Assembly: GCF_902859745.1 (NCBI RefSeq)
Contig: NZ_CADIJW010000053.1
Coordinates: forward strand, 1 to 36,750
Source of the DNA: Achromobacter dolens
GTDB taxonomy: Bacteria > Pseudomonadota > Gammaproteobacteria > Burkholderiales > Burkholderiaceae_B
Direction of reading: 5' to 3'
Length of the DNA: 36,750 bases
Part shown: piece after piece, positions 15,456-24,594 of the stretch
Position numbering within the stretch: the first letter of the stretch is position 1
How the letters are laid out: each line of letters starts with the position of its first letter
Position numbers and translations under genes: made by a program
Notes under the pieces: model-generated
Told to the model about the DNA's origin: nothing
What the model saw: only the letters and a program-made list of their open reading frames with translations
Databases searched by the model: none

Positions 15456-16928
15456 ATGAATGCAGCCATCCCGGCGGCCGCCGGCAGCCTGGACGATATC
15501 GTGGCCATGCCCGCCCACGCGCTGTCGGACGCGATCCGCCAGCGGCGCGTGTCGTGCCGCGAAGTGATGACCGCTTATCTGCGCCATATCGACGCGGTCA
15601 ACCCCAAGCTCAATGCGCTGGTCGCGCGGCGCGAGCCGCAGGAGCTGCTGCGCGAGGCCGACGAACGCGACGCGCAGTTGGCGGCGGGGCAGTGGCTGGG
15701 CTGGCTGCACGGCATGCCGCAGGCGCCCAAGGATCTGACGGCGGTGCGCGGCATGGTGACCTCGATGGGTTCGCTGGTGTTCAAGGACCAGGTGACGGGC
15801 CACGACTCCATCGTGGTCGAGCGCATGCGCGCGGCCGGCGCCATTTTCATCGGCCGCACCAACGTGCCGGAGTTCGGGCTGGGCTCGCACACCTACAACC
15901 TGGTCTATGGCACCACGGTCAATCCCTATGACGTCTCCAAGAGCGCGGGCGGCAGCAGCGGCGGCGCGGCGGCGGCGCTGGCCGCGCGCATGCTGCCGGT
16001 GGCCGATGGCAGCGACTTTGGCGGCTCGCTGCGCAACCCCGCAGCCTTCTGCAACGTGTACGGCATGCGGCCGTCGGCGGGGCGGGTGCCGTTTGGCCCG
16101 TCCAGCGAGGTGTTCCTCAAGCAACTGTCGTATGAAGGTCCGATGGGCCGCACGCCGCGCGACGTGGCGCGGATGCTGGCGGTGATGGCGGGGCCCGATG
16201 CGCGCGTGCCGCTGTCGCTGGGCGACGATCCGGCCGTATTCGCGCAGCCGCTGGAAGCCGACCTGCGCGGCCGGCGCATCGGCTGGCTGGGCGACTGGAA
16301 CGGCTATCTGGCGATGGAGCCGGGCATCCTGGATCTGTGCGTCCAGGCGCTGGCCGATCTTGGGGCGGCCGGCTGCCAGGTGGACGATTACCGCGTGCCG
16401 TTCGACGGCGAGCGGCTTTGGCGCATCTGGCTGGCCCACCGCCATCTGATGGTGGGCGGGCAGTTCCATGCGCTGGTGAACGATCCGCAGACCCGCAAGC
16501 TGGTCAAGCCGGCGCTGATCTGGGAGGTCGAGGGGCTGGACGGCATGACCGCGCGACAGGTCTACCAGGCCACCGAGGAGCGCAGCGCCTGGTACCAGGC
16601 CGTGCTCGGCATCTTCAAGGAGGTGGACTACCTGGCGGTGCCGTCGGCGCAGGTGTTCCCGTTCGATGCCCAACTGGACTGGCCCCGGCAGATCGCCGGG
16701 CGCGCCATGGATACCTACCACCGCTGGATGGAGATCGTCACGCCCTGGACGCTGGCCGGCTGCCCGGTCATCAGCGTGCCCGTGGGGTTCGGCGCCGCCG
16801 GGCTGCCGATGGGAATGCAGTTGATCGGGCCGCCGCGCGGCGACCTGGCGGTGCTGCAACTGGCGCGCGCCCATGAGCAGGTGCGCGACTGGGTCCAGGC
16901 GCGTCCGCCGCAGGGCTTGTGGGGCTAG
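15456..16928 (+). CDS. Amidase-signature-family hydrolase
   Basis: A 490-residue member of the amidase signature family, which hydrolyses amide bonds with a Ser-cisSer-Lys triad. All three are visible: K92 (APKDL), the cis-Ser in SAGGSSGGAAAALA (S167/S168) and the nucleophile S191 (DGSDFGGSLRNPA). The C-terminal part has WTLAGCPVISVPVGFGAAGLPMGMQLIG, normal for the family. It is not GatA by context, since no gatB or gatC is near; a catabolic amidase is likelier. AGAGGAG sits 8 bases before the ATG. It is a single gene with a clear terminator after it. The substrate cannot be told. Confidence 0.87.
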   Translation: MNAAIPAAAGSLDDIVAMPAHALSDAIRQRRVSCREVMTAYLRHIDAVNPKLNALVARREPQELLREADERDAQLAAGQWLGWLHGMPQAPKDLTAVRGMVTSMGSLVFKDQVTGHDSIVVERMRAAGAIFIGRTNVPEFGLGSHTYNLVYGTTVNPYDVSKSAGGSSGGAAAALAARMLPVADGSDFGGSLRNPAAFCNVYGMRPSAGRVPFGPSSEVFLKQLSYEGPMGRTPRDVARMLAVMAGPDARVPLSLGDDPAVFAQPLEADLRGRRIGWLGDWNGYLAMEPGILDLCVQALADLGAAGCQVDDYRVPFDGERLWRIWLAHRHLMVGGQFHALVNDPQTRKLVKPALIWEVEGLDGMTARQVYQATEERSAWYQAVLGIFKEVDYLAVPSAQVFPFDAQLDWPRQIAGRAMDTYHRWMEIVTPWTLAGCPVISVPVGFGAAGLPMGMQLIGPPRGDLAVLQLARAHEQVRDWVQARPPQGLWG

Positions 16929-16978
16929 GGCGGGCGCCGGCTTGCGGCTGTCCGCTACGCGTTGTCACACGAAAACAC

Positions 16979-17006
16979 AAGCCCGTGTAACCGGGCTTGG
17001 CTTTTT
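16979..17006 (+). terminator. Rho-independent terminator of the amidase gene
   Basis: AAGCCCG at 16979-16985 pairs with CGGGCTT at 16992-16998 across TGTAAC, followed by GGC and five T (17002-17006). It lies 50 bases after the amidase stop and isolates the wsp operon from upstream transcription. Confidence 0.85.
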
Positions 17007-17074
17007 CCCGACGAAGCGGGGACGGAATTGCGGGTTTGCCCTGTTTTTCCGTAGCTGACAGGGCTCGCCTTTGC

Positions 17075-17091
17075 AATAATTGTCGATTATT
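17075..17091. promoter_or_regulatory. wspA: A/T-rich inverted repeat in the wsp promoter region
   Basis: AATAAT at 17075-17080 and ATTATT at 17086-17091 flank TGTCG. This is the only A/T-rich segment between the amidase terminator and wspA, so the operon promoter is probably here; TTGCAA (17071-17076) could be the -35. A regulator site is possible but not identified. Confidence 0.35.
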
Positions 17092-17125
17092 TCCACATCT
17101 GGTCATGAATGGGGCGTCCTCCGGT

Positions 17126-18745
17126 ATGAAGAATCTGACACTACGCGAGCGCATCATCGCCAGCTTCCTGGTGATCCTGGCCATCATGGGCTTGATGGTG
17201 GTGGTCGATTACCAGCGGCTGCTGCAGGTCGAGGCCGAGGCCAGGTCGATCAACACCGACGCCGTGCCCGGCATCTACTACAGCACCTCGATCCGCGCCT
17301 CCTGGTTCGCCGGGTTCGTGGCGGTGCAGGACGCTTTCAATACCGACACGGAGCAGGAGCGCCGCGCCGCGCTGGCGGCCCTGCCGCGCAGCGACCAGCA
17401 GTTGCAGGAGAACATCGACCAGTACCGCCGCACGGTGCTGCGCGGCGAAGACCAGCGCATGTTCGAGGAATTCGAGAAGACGCTGCAGGCCTACATGCGC
17501 ATCCGGGCGGAGATCCTGGACCCGGCGGTGTCGACCGATCCCGTCCGCGCGCAGGCCAAGATCAAGGCCGACCTGCGTCCGGCGTTCTACCTGGGGCGCG
17601 ACGTGCTGGCCAACATGGTGGCGGCCAACAAGCAGCAGGCCGATGAATCCGCCATCGGCATCCAGCGGGCGGTGGACAAGGCCGAGGTCGGCATGCTGGC
17701 GTCGCTGGGGCTGGCGGTCATCGCCGCGGTGATCTGCGGCATCCTGTTGATGCGCGCCATCGTCAATCCCATGCGCAGCATCGTCAAGACGCTGGAAGCC
17801 ACCGGCGGCGGCGACCTGACGCGCCGCCTGACGCTGTCGCGCAAGGACGAGTTCAACACGATCGAGAGCGGCTTCAATGGCATGGTCGACGAGCTGACCG
17901 GACTGGTCGGCAAGACCCAGCGCTCGGCGGTGCAGGTGGCCACCTCGGTGACCGAGATCGCGGCCACCTCCAAGCAGCAGCAGGCCACCGCGTCGGAAGT
18001 GGCGGCTACCACCACCGAGATCGGCGCGACCTCGCGCGAGATATCGGCGACGTCGCGCGAGCTGGTGCGCACCATGACCGAGGTGTCCAACGCCGCCGAG
18101 CAGACCGCGTCGCTGGCCGGCAGCGGCCAGGTCGGCCTGGCGCGAATGGAAGATACCATGCGCAACGTGGTCGGCGCGGCCGGCTCGGTCAACGCCAAGC
18201 TGGCCATCCTGAACGAGAAGGCCGGCAATATCACGCAAGTGGTCACCACGATCACGAAAGTGGCTGACCAGACCAACCTGCTGTCGCTGAATGCCGCCAT
18301 CGAAGCCGAAAAGGCCGGCGAATATGGCCGCGGCTTCGTGGTGGTGGCGACCGAGATCCGGCGCCTGGCGGACCAGACCGCCGTGGCCACCTACGACATC
18401 GAGCAGATGGTGCGCGAGATCCAGTCGTCGGTGTCGGCCGGCGTGATGGGCATGGACAAGTTCTCGGAGGAGGTGCGGCGCGGCATGGCCGATATGCAGC
18501 AGGTGGGAGACCAACTGTCGCAGATCATCCAACAGGTGCAGACGCTGGCGCCGCGGGTGCTGATGGTCAACGAGGGCATGCAGGCGCAGGCCACGGGCGC
18601 CGAACAGATCAATCAGGCGCTGCAGCAGTTGAGCGACGCCGCGCAGCAGACGGTGGAATCGCTACGCCAGTCGAGCCTGGCGATCGAGGAGCTGACGCTG
18701 GTGGCCAACGACCTGCGCAGCGGCGTGTCGCGCTTCAAGGTCTGA
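17126..18745 (+). CDS. wspA: WspA, membrane-bound surface-sensing receptor (MCP family)
   Basis: The 539-residue input receptor of the Wsp system. Membrane helix 1 is at about 10-28 ([20 protein letters not shown]), a periplasmic four-helix bundle at 30-188, helix 2 at 190-213 ([20 protein letters not shown]), HAMP at 214-266, and a cytoplasmic signalling coiled coil whose hairpin tip is at about 381-402 ([20 protein letters not shown]). WspA senses surface contact or envelope stress and controls WspE. There is no C-terminal CheR-docking pentapeptide, as is usual for Wsp. The start is uncertain: ATG 17126 ([10 protein letters not shown]) fits the family best, ATG 17105 would add seven residues, and neither has a good ribosome site. 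wspB follows 6 bases after the stop. An alternative would be an ordinary chemoreceptor, but the seven-gene order decides. Confidence 0.9.
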   Translation: MKNLTLRERIIASFLVILAIMGLMVVVDYQRLLQVEAEARSINTDAVPGIYYSTSIRASWFAGFVAVQDAFNTDTEQERRAALAALPRSDQQLQENIDQYRRTVLRGEDQRMFEEFEKTLQAYMRIRAEILDPAVSTDPVRAQAKIKADLRPAFYLGRDVLANMVAANKQQADESAIGIQRAVDKAEVGMLASLGLAVIAAVICGILLMRAIVNPMRSIVKTLEATGGGDLTRRLTLSRKDEFNTIESGFNGMVDELTGLVGKTQRSAVQVATSVTEIAATSKQQQATASEVAATTTEIGATSREISATSRELVRTMTEVSNAAEQTASLAGSGQVGLARMEDTMRNVVGAAGSVNAKLAILNEKAGNITQVVTTITKVADQTNLLSLNAAIEAEKAGEYGRGFVVVATEIRRLADQTAVATYDIEQMVREIQSSVSAGVMGMDKFSEEVRRGMADMQQVGDQLSQIIQQVQTLAPRVLMVNEGMQAQATGAEQINQALQQLSDAAQQTVESLRQSSLAIEELTLVANDLRSGVSRFKV

Positions 18746-18751
18746 CGCGCC

Positions 18752-19288
18752 ATGTCCGAGCAGGCCCCGATCCCTTTCGCGGCCGCTGGCGCCACCGCCG
18801 GGCGCCGGCTGTACCTGCTGTTCCGCATCGCCGCGGACCGCTATGCGCTGGACGCCGCCGACGTGATCGAGGTGTTGGGCATGCGCACGTTCAAGCAGGT
18901 GCCGGGCACGCCGTCCTGGGTGGCCGGCATGTTTGACTGCCGCGGCGTGGCCGTGCCGGCCATCGACCTGAGCGCGCTGGCCGGCGCCGGCGCGGCGACG
19001 CTGGTGACCAGCACGCGGCTGGCGCTGGTGCGCTACCGGCCCGCGGGCGCGGCCGATGAACGCCCGCTGGGGCTGATCCTGGAGCAGGCCACCGAGACCG
19101 CGCACTATGATCCGGCGGCGTTCCAGCCTTCCGGCCTGGAGACGCCGCAGGCGCGCTACCTGGGGCCGGTGCTGAGCGACGGCCGTGGCATGGTGCAGGC
19201 GGTGAGGGTGGCCGACCTGTTGCCCGACGCGGTGCGCACGCTGCTGTTCCCGGCGGGAGCGACGTCATACGAAGGAGCCCGGGCATGA
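18752..19288 (+). CDS. wspB: WspB, CheW-like coupling protein
   Basis: A 178-residue CheW-type adaptor that links receptor and kinase. The SH3-like beta-barrel pattern is visible from LYLLFRIAADRYALDAADVIEV through VPGTPSWVAGMFDCRGVAVPAIDL to LGLILEQATETAHYDP. It has a longer C-terminal tail than plain CheW (residues 145-178). It lacks its own clear ribosome site; with only 6 bases from the wspA stop it is probably translated by coupling. The wspC start overlaps its stop by 4 bases. In Pseudomonas, WspB helps anchor the complex at its lateral membrane clusters. Confidence 0.9.
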   Translation: MSEQAPIPFAAAGATAGRRLYLLFRIAADRYALDAADVIEVLGMRTFKQVPGTPSWVAGMFDCRGVAVPAIDLSALAGAGAATLVTSTRLALVRYRPAGAADERPLGLILEQATETAHYDPAAFQPSGLETPQARYLGPVLSDGRGMVQAVRVADLLPDAVRTLLFPAGATSYEGARA

Positions 19289-20631
19289 CAGGGGTGGATG
19301 CCTTCAGCGCGGTGCTCAAGCGCAAGATGGGGCTGGACAGCGGCTCCATCGGCAGCGCCGCGATCGAGCGGGCGGTGCGCCACCGCATGCAGGCGGTGGG
19401 CAGCGACGACGAGCAGGAATACCTGGCGCGCCTGCAGACCTCGCCGGCCGAGATGCAACAGTTGATCGAGGCGGTGATCGTGCCGGAGACCTGGTTCTTC
19501 CGCTATCCGGAATCGCAGGCGGCAATGGCGACGCTGGCGCGCGAGCGCCTGTTCGCCCCGGGGGCCGAGGCGCGCGCGCTGCGCGTGCTGAGCGTGCCCT
19601 GTTCCAGCGGCGAAGAGCCGTATTCCATCGCCATGGCGCTGCTCGACGCGGGGGTGCCGCCCGCCCGCTTCCAGATCGACGCGGTGGACATCAGCGAACG
19701 CATGGTCGAGTTTGCCCGGCGCGGCTGTTATGGCCGCAATTCGTTCCGGGGCGACAACCTGTCATATCGCGACCGCTACTTCACCGAGACCGCCGACGGC
19801 CACCAACTGGCCGACGCGGTGATGGCGCGGGTGCGTTTTCTGTCGGGCAACCTGTTCGACGCGCATTTGCTGCCGAACGTGCCGCCCTACGATTTCGTGT
19901 TCTGCCGCAATCTGCTGATCTACTTCGACGCCGCCACGCAGGAGCGGGCGGTGGCGCTGCTCAAGGGCTTCGCGCGCCGCGACGGCGTGCTGTTCGTGGG
20001 GCCGGCCGAGACCAGCCTGATGACCGGGCGGCGCCTGCCGGCGGTGCCGCTGGCGCGCGCCTTCGCCTTCCACGCCGAACCGGCGGAACCGGCGGCGGCC
20101 TGGACGCCGCCCGCGCCTCGGTCGCTGGCGGGGCAGATGCCTGCCGCTGCATCGGGCCACGCATCCGCCCGCCTGCCGACGCAAATACCGGCTCCAACGC
20201 CGCCTCGGATGTCGACCTCATCGCCGGGCGCCCAGGCGCCGGCAGCAGGCGCGCGCGCCGCCGCGCCGTCGCCGTCCGCGTCACGCCCGTCGCCCGCCGG
20301 CTTGCCGGCCGGCGCGGATATCAAGGCCGCCTTGCGCGCCATCGCGGTGTTGGCCGACCAGGGGCGGGTGCAGGAAGCCATGGCCCGGTGCCGAGCCCAC
20401 CTTGCCGAGCATGGCGCCAGCGCCGAAGCGCTGTACCTGCTGGGCCTGCTGCAGGACGCGGGCGGCGACACGCGCCAGGCCCAGGCGGCCTATCGCAAGG
20501 CGCTGTACCTGGACCCGACCCATCGCGAGGCGCTGCTGCACCTGGCCGCGCTGGTCGAATCCGAGGGTGACGCGGAAGGCGCCCGCCGACTGCAGGCGCG
20601 CGCCGCGCGCCAGGAGGCCCGCCGTGAGTGA
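19285..20631 (+). CDS. wspC: WspC, CheR-type methyltransferase with TPR tail
   Basis: A 448-residue SAM-dependent glutamate methyltransferase that raises WspA activity. The CheR N-domain is at 1-75, the catalytic domain at about 85-265 (SVPCSSGEEPYSIAMALLDAG at about 102-120 binds SAM; then FVFCRNLLIYFD), a Pro/Ala-rich linker at 265-345, and TPR-like repeats at 346-448 (AEALYLLGLLQDAGGDTRQA, YRKALYLDPTHREALLHLAA). The TPR tail is normal for WspC and absent from chemotaxis CheR. The start is the ATG overlapping the wspB stop (ATGA), with AAGGAG upstream. The last 8 bases overlap wspD. Confidence 0.92.
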   Translation: MTGVDAFSAVLKRKMGLDSGSIGSAAIERAVRHRMQAVGSDDEQEYLARLQTSPAEMQQLIEAVIVPETWFFRYPESQAAMATLARERLFAPGAEARALRVLSVPCSSGEEPYSIAMALLDAGVPPARFQIDAVDISERMVEFARRGCYGRNSFRGDNLSYRDRYFTETADGHQLADAVMARVRFLSGNLFDAHLLPNVPPYDFVFCRNLLIYFDAATQERAVALLKGFARRDGVLFVGPAETSLMTGRRLPAVPLARAFAFHAEPAEPAAAWTPPAPRSLAGQMPAAASGHASARLPTQIPAPTPPRMSTSSPGAQAPAAGARAAAPSPSASRPSPAGLPAGADIKAALRAIAVLADQGRVQEAMARCRAHLAEHGASAEALYLLGLLQDAGGDTRQAQAAYRKALYLDPTHREALLHLAALVESEGDAEGARRLQARAARQEARRE

Positions 20632-21289
20632 TTTCCTGGCCAGCCTGGCGCAAGTGGACGACTGCTGGAACCGTATCGGCAGCCGCGGCGACAAGCGCTG
20701 CGAGCGCCTGCCCGAGTACGTCCATTGCCGCAATTGTCCGGTGTATGCCGGCGCGGCCAAGCGCATCCTCGACCGCCTGCCGCCGCAGATCGACACGCCG
20801 GAGGACGGCGCGGCGCCCAAGGTCCAGGCGCGATTGTCGTCGCTGCTGGTGTTCCGCCTGCAGGGCGAATGGCTGGGCCTGCCGACCAGGACGCTGGATG
20901 AGGTGGCCGGCACCCGCGCCATCCTGTCGCTGCCGCACCGGCGCGACCCCGCGGTGCTGGGCGTGACGAACGTGCGCGGCACGCTCACGGTCTGCGTCTC
21001 GCTGGTTCGTCTGCTGGGCCTGGACGGCGCGGCGGTCGACAACGGCCGCGAGCGGCCCGCCGCGGCGCGCATGCTGATCTTCGGCGGCGCGGGCCGCGCG
21101 GTGGTGCTGCCGGTCGATGAAGTGGAAGGCATCCACAGCGTGGACCTGGAGGCGCTGGAAACGCTGCCGGCCACGCTCGAGGGGGCCAGCCTGAAGTACT
21201 CGCGCGGGGTCGTTCGTTGCGGCGCCCGCAGTGTCGGGGTGCTGGACGAGACCCTGTTGATGCAAGCATTGGAACGGAGCCTGGCGTGA
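20624..21289 (+). CDS. wspD: WspD, CheW-like coupling protein
   Basis: A 221-residue second CheW-type adaptor. The CheW fold occupies about 75-215 (LLVFRLQGEWLGLPTRTLDEV, VTNVRGTLTVCVSLVRLLGL, VVLPVDEVEGIHSVD). The N-terminal 50 residues carry four cysteines (C14, C26, C35, C38; HCRNCPVY), a block I associate with WspD proteins but of unknown purpose. The start is the GTG at 20624, six bases after a strong AGGAGG; it overlaps the end of wspC by 8 bases. The longer open frame upstream lies inside wspC and has no support. The stop overlaps the GTG of wspE. Confidence 0.9.
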   Translation: MSDFLASLAQVDDCWNRIGSRGDKRCERLPEYVHCRNCPVYAGAAKRILDRLPPQIDTPEDGAAPKVQARLSSLLVFRLQGEWLGLPTRTLDEVAGTRAILSLPHRRDPAVLGVTNVRGTLTVCVSLVRLLGLDGAAVDNGRERPAAARMLIFGGAGRAVVLPVDEVEGIHSVDLEALETLPATLEGASLKYSRGVVRCGARSVGVLDETLLMQALERSLA

Positions 21290-23547
21290 ACCCGGACCAG
21301 ATGCGCGATGCCTCCCTGCTGGAGCTGTTCCAGTTGGAAACCCGCAACCAGGTGCAAGTGCTGAACAACGGCCTGTTGGCGTTGGAACACGATCCGACCT
21401 CGGCCGCGCAGCTCGAGGCCTGCATGCGCGCGGCCCATTCGCTCAAGGGCGCGGCCCGCATCGTCGATCTGCATCCGGCGGTGCGCATCGCGCACGCCAT
21501 GGAAGACTGCCTGGTGGCGGCGCAGGAAGGGCGCCTGCGGCTGCAGGCCGCCGACATCGACGCGCTGCTGCAAGGCACGGACCTGCTGCAACGGGTCGCC
21601 ACGCCCGGCGCCGAGCTGGGCGACGCCATCGACGAGCTGGTGGCGCGGCTGTCCAATGCCCCCAATGCACCGCCGGCCGCGCCGGTGGTCGAGCGCGCGC
21701 CCAAGCCTTCGGATTTCCTGCCGCCGATCCACCAGCCCGACGATCCGCCGCCGGCGCCGCCGCCCGGACGCCGCAGTTCCGACCAGGCGCTGGGCGAGGG
21801 CGAGCGGGTGCTGCGCGTCACGGCCGACACGCTCAACAGACTGCTCGGCCTGTCCAGCGAGACGCTGGTCGAATCGCACTGGATCGCGCCGTTCAGCGCT
21901 TCGATGCTGCGGCTGCGGCGCCTGCAATCGGGCGCCAGCCAGGCCCTGGACAGCCTGCGCGCGGCGCTGGCCGGCGTGCAGGTGGACGCCCGTGGCCAGG
22001 CCGCGCTGGACGACGCGCAGCGCATCGTCCAGGCCTGCCAGCAGGAGCTGATCCAGCGCGCCGGCGAGGTCGACGAGTTCGGTTGGCGCATGGGCCATCT
22101 GGCGCAGCGCCTGTACGACACCGCGCTGGCCTGCCGCATGCGGCCGTTCGGCGACGGCCTGGGCGGCATGGCGCGCATGGTGCGCGACCTGGGCCGCTCG
22201 CTGGGCAAGCAGGTGCGCCTGGAGATCGAGGGCGATTCGACCCAGGTGGACCGCGACATCCTCGACAAGCTGGACGCGCCGCTGATGCACCTGTTGCGCA
22301 ACGCGGTGGATCACGGCATCGAGATGCCGATGGACCGGCTCGACGCCGGCAAGCCCGCCGAAGGCCGCATCCGGCTGTCGGCGCGCCATGCCGCCGGCAT
22401 GCTGCTGATCGAATTGAGCGACGATGGCGCGGGCATCTCGCTGGACCGTCTGCGGGTCGAGGTGGTGCAGCGCAAGCTGACCAACGCCGAGACCGCCGCC
22501 CGCCTGAGCGAGGCCGAGCTGCTGGAATTCCTGTTCCTGTCCGGCTTCAGCACGCGCGGCGAGGTCACCGAGATCTCGGGCCGTGGGGTCGGGCTGGACG
22601 TGGTGCAGACCATGGTGCGGCAACTGCGCGGCGCGGTGCGCATTCACCAGCAGACCGGGCAGGGCACGCGCTTCGTGCTGGAGATGCCGCTGTCGCTGTC
22701 GGTGGTGCGCAGCCTGCTGGTCGAGGTGCAGGGCGATATCTACGCGTTTCCGCTGGCCTACGTCAGCCACGCCTTGCAGGTGCGGGCCCAGGACATCGAG
22801 CAACTCGAAGGGCACCAGCATTTCCGCTTCATGGACCGCCAGATCGGCCTCGTGTCGGCGCGCCAGATCCTGCATTCCGGCGCGCCGGCGCCGGCCGCCG
22901 AGACGCTGCCGGTGGTGGTGGTGGGCGACCATGACCGGCTCTACGGGATCGCCGTGGACCGCTACGTGGGCGAGCGCACGCTGGTGGTGCAGCCGCTCGA
23001 TCCGCGCCTGGGCAAGGTGCAGGACGTGATGGCCGGCTCGCTGATGGACGACGGCACGCCGCTGTTGATCCTGGACGTCGAGGACATGCTGCTGTCGGTG
23101 CAGAAGCTGGTCGAGGGCGGCCGCCTTGCCAGGGTGGACGGCGGCGGTCCGGTGGCGCAGGCGCGCCGCCGCAAGCGCGTGCTGGTGGTGGACGATTCGC
23201 TGACGGTGCGCGAGCTGGAACGCAAGCTGCTGCTGAACCGGGGGTTCGAGGTGGCGGTGGCGGTGGACGGCATGGACGGCTGGAACATGCTGCGCAACGA
23301 GGCCTTCGACCTGGTCGTGACCGACGTCGACATGCCGCGGATGGACGGCATCGAGCTGGTGTCGCGCATCAAGGCAGATCCCAAGTTGCAAAGCCTGCCG
23401 GTGATGGTAGTGTCTTACAAGGATCGCGAGGAAGACAGGCGGCGCGGGCTGGACGCGGGCGCCGACTATTATCTGGCCAAGGGTAGTTTCCACGACGACG
23501 CCTTGCTGGACGCCGTGGAAGACCTGATCGGAAAGGCGCGGACGTGA
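21286..23547 (+). CDS. wspE: WspE, hybrid CheA-type histidine kinase with receiver
   Basis: The 753-residue central kinase. Hpt domain at 1-110 with phospho-acceptor H51 (RAAHSLKGAARI); dimerisation and ATPase domains at about 190-480 (HLLRNAVDHGIE as N box, LSDDGAGISLDRL and GRGVGLDVVQTM as G boxes); CheW-like domain at 490-620; receiver at 640-753 with phospho-acceptor D680 (VVTDVDMPRMDG) and a conserved K near the end (YYLAKGSF). It phosphorylates WspR and WspF. Start GTG 21286 overlaps the wspD stop, with GGAG seven bases upstream. The stop overlaps the GTG of wspF. The linker between Hpt and kinase (about 120-180) is Pro-rich and disordered, as is usual. Confidence 0.93.
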   Translation: MNPDQMRDASLLELFQLETRNQVQVLNNGLLALEHDPTSAAQLEACMRAAHSLKGAARIVDLHPAVRIAHAMEDCLVAAQEGRLRLQAADIDALLQGTDLLQRVATPGAELGDAIDELVARLSNAPNAPPAAPVVERAPKPSDFLPPIHQPDDPPPAPPPGRRSSDQALGEGERVLRVTADTLNRLLGLSSETLVESHWIAPFSASMLRLRRLQSGASQALDSLRAALAGVQVDARGQAALDDAQRIVQACQQELIQRAGEVDEFGWRMGHLAQRLYDTALACRMRPFGDGLGGMARMVRDLGRSLGKQVRLEIEGDSTQVDRDILDKLDAPLMHLLRNAVDHGIEMPMDRLDAGKPAEGRIRLSARHAAGMLLIELSDDGAGISLDRLRVEVVQRKLTNAETAARLSEAELLEFLFLSGFSTRGEVTEISGRGVGLDVVQTMVRQLRGAVRIHQQTGQGTRFVLEMPLSLSVVRSLLVEVQGDIYAFPLAYVSHALQVRAQDIEQLEGHQHFRFMDRQIGLVSARQILHSGAPAPAAETLPVVVVGDHDRLYGIAVDRYVGERTLVVQPLDPRLGKVQDVMAGSLMDDGTPLLILDVEDMLLSVQKLVEGGRLARVDGGGPVAQARRRKRVLVVDDSLTVRELERKLLLNRGFEVAVAVDGMDGWNMLRNEAFDLVVTDVDMPRMDGIELVSRIKADPKLQSLPVMVVSYKDREEDRRRGLDAGADYYLAKGSFHDDALLDAVEDLIGKART

Positions 23548-24560
23548 GAATCGGAATCGTCAACGATCTTCAGATGGCGGTGGAAACCCTCAGGCGCGTC
23601 ATCGCGCTGGAACCGGGGCTGGAAGTGGCGTGGGTCGCTTCCAATGGCCAGGAGGCCGTCGAACAGTGCGCCCTGGACCGGCCCGACGTGGTGCTGATGG
23701 ACCTTATCATGCCGGTCATGGACGGGGTCGAGGCCACCCGCCGCATCATGGCTGAATCGCCCTGCGCCATCGTGGTGGTCACGGTTGACGTGGCGCGCCA
23801 TACCGCGCGGGTGTTCGACGCCATGGGCTATGGCGCGCTGGACGCCGCCGACACGCCGGTGGTGGGCGGGGCCGACCTGCGCAGCGCGGCCGCGCCGCTG
23901 CTGCGCAAGATCCGCAATATCGGCTGGCTGATCGGCCGCTATGGCGCCAATCGCACCGCGCTCAGCCCGGTGCCCCGGGCCGCCGCGCACGCCGACCCGT
24001 CGCAGGGCCTGCTGGTGATTGGCGCGTCGGCCGGCGGTCCCTCGACGCTGGCGCAACTGCTGCGCGACATCCCGGTCGGCTTTCCCGCCGGCATCGTGCT
24101 GGTGCAGCACGTGGACGCCTCGTTCGCGGCCGGCATGGCGGACTGGCTCAACGACCAGATCGCCCTGCCTGTGCGGCTGGTGCGCGAAGGCGAACGGCCG
24201 GCGCCGGGGCAGGTGCTGCTGGCCGGCACCGACGACCATCTGCACCTGCTGGCCGATGGTACGCTGCGTTACACCGAGAATCCTAAAGAAAGCCTGTACC
24301 GACCCTCTATTGATGTATTTTTCCATAGCGTCGCGCAGCACTGGCGCGGCCTGGCCGTGGGCGTGCTGCTGACGGGCATGGGGCAGGACGGGGCGCGCGG
24401 CCTGAAGGCGCTGCGCGAGCGCGGCTGCCTGACCATCGCCCAGGATCAGGCCACCAGCGCGGTCTATGGCATGCCCAAGGCGGCCGCCGCCATGCAGGCC
24501 GCCGTTGAAATCCGTCCGTTGAACACGATCGCACCCCGCTTGATCCAGGCGTTTGCCTGA
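23544..24560 (+). CDS. wspF: WspF, CheB-type methylesterase
   Basis: A 338-residue response-regulator methylesterase that removes methyl groups from WspA and damps cyclic di-GMP production. Receiver at 1-120 with D53 ([11 protein letters not shown]); CheB catalytic domain at about 155-335 with the triad S162 (GASAGGPS), H189 (VQHVDASF) and D282 ([11 protein letters not shown]). All are present, so it looks functional; this matters because wspF loss is the usual route to wrinkly, high-c-di-GMP variants in relatives. Start GTG 23544 overlaps the wspE stop by 4 bases. wspR begins 34 bases after its stop. Confidence 0.92.
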   Translation: MRIGIVNDLQMAVETLRRVIALEPGLEVAWVASNGQEAVEQCALDRPDVVLMDLIMPVMDGVEATRRIMAESPCAIVVVTVDVARHTARVFDAMGYGALDAADTPVVGGADLRSAAAPLLRKIRNIGWLIGRYGANRTALSPVPRAAAHADPSQGLLVIGASAGGPSTLAQLLRDIPVGFPAGIVLVQHVDASFAAGMADWLNDQIALPVRLVREGERPAPGQVLLAGTDDHLHLLADGTLRYTENPKESLYRPSIDVFFHSVAQHWRGLAVGVLLTGMGQDGARGLKALRERGCLTIAQDQATSAVYGMPKAAAAMQAAVEIRPLNTIAPRLIQAFA

Positions 24561-24594
24561 GCCGGCGGACAAAGTAGAAAGCAAGGAAGACGCT

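Noticed and set aside
20281-23493. A 1,070-codon open frame antisense to wspC, wspD and wspE
   Set aside because: Long antisense frames are expected at this GC content. The sense genes have full families, overlaps and ribosome sites; the antisense product is a His/Arg/Ala/Gln-rich shadow with no recognisable domain.
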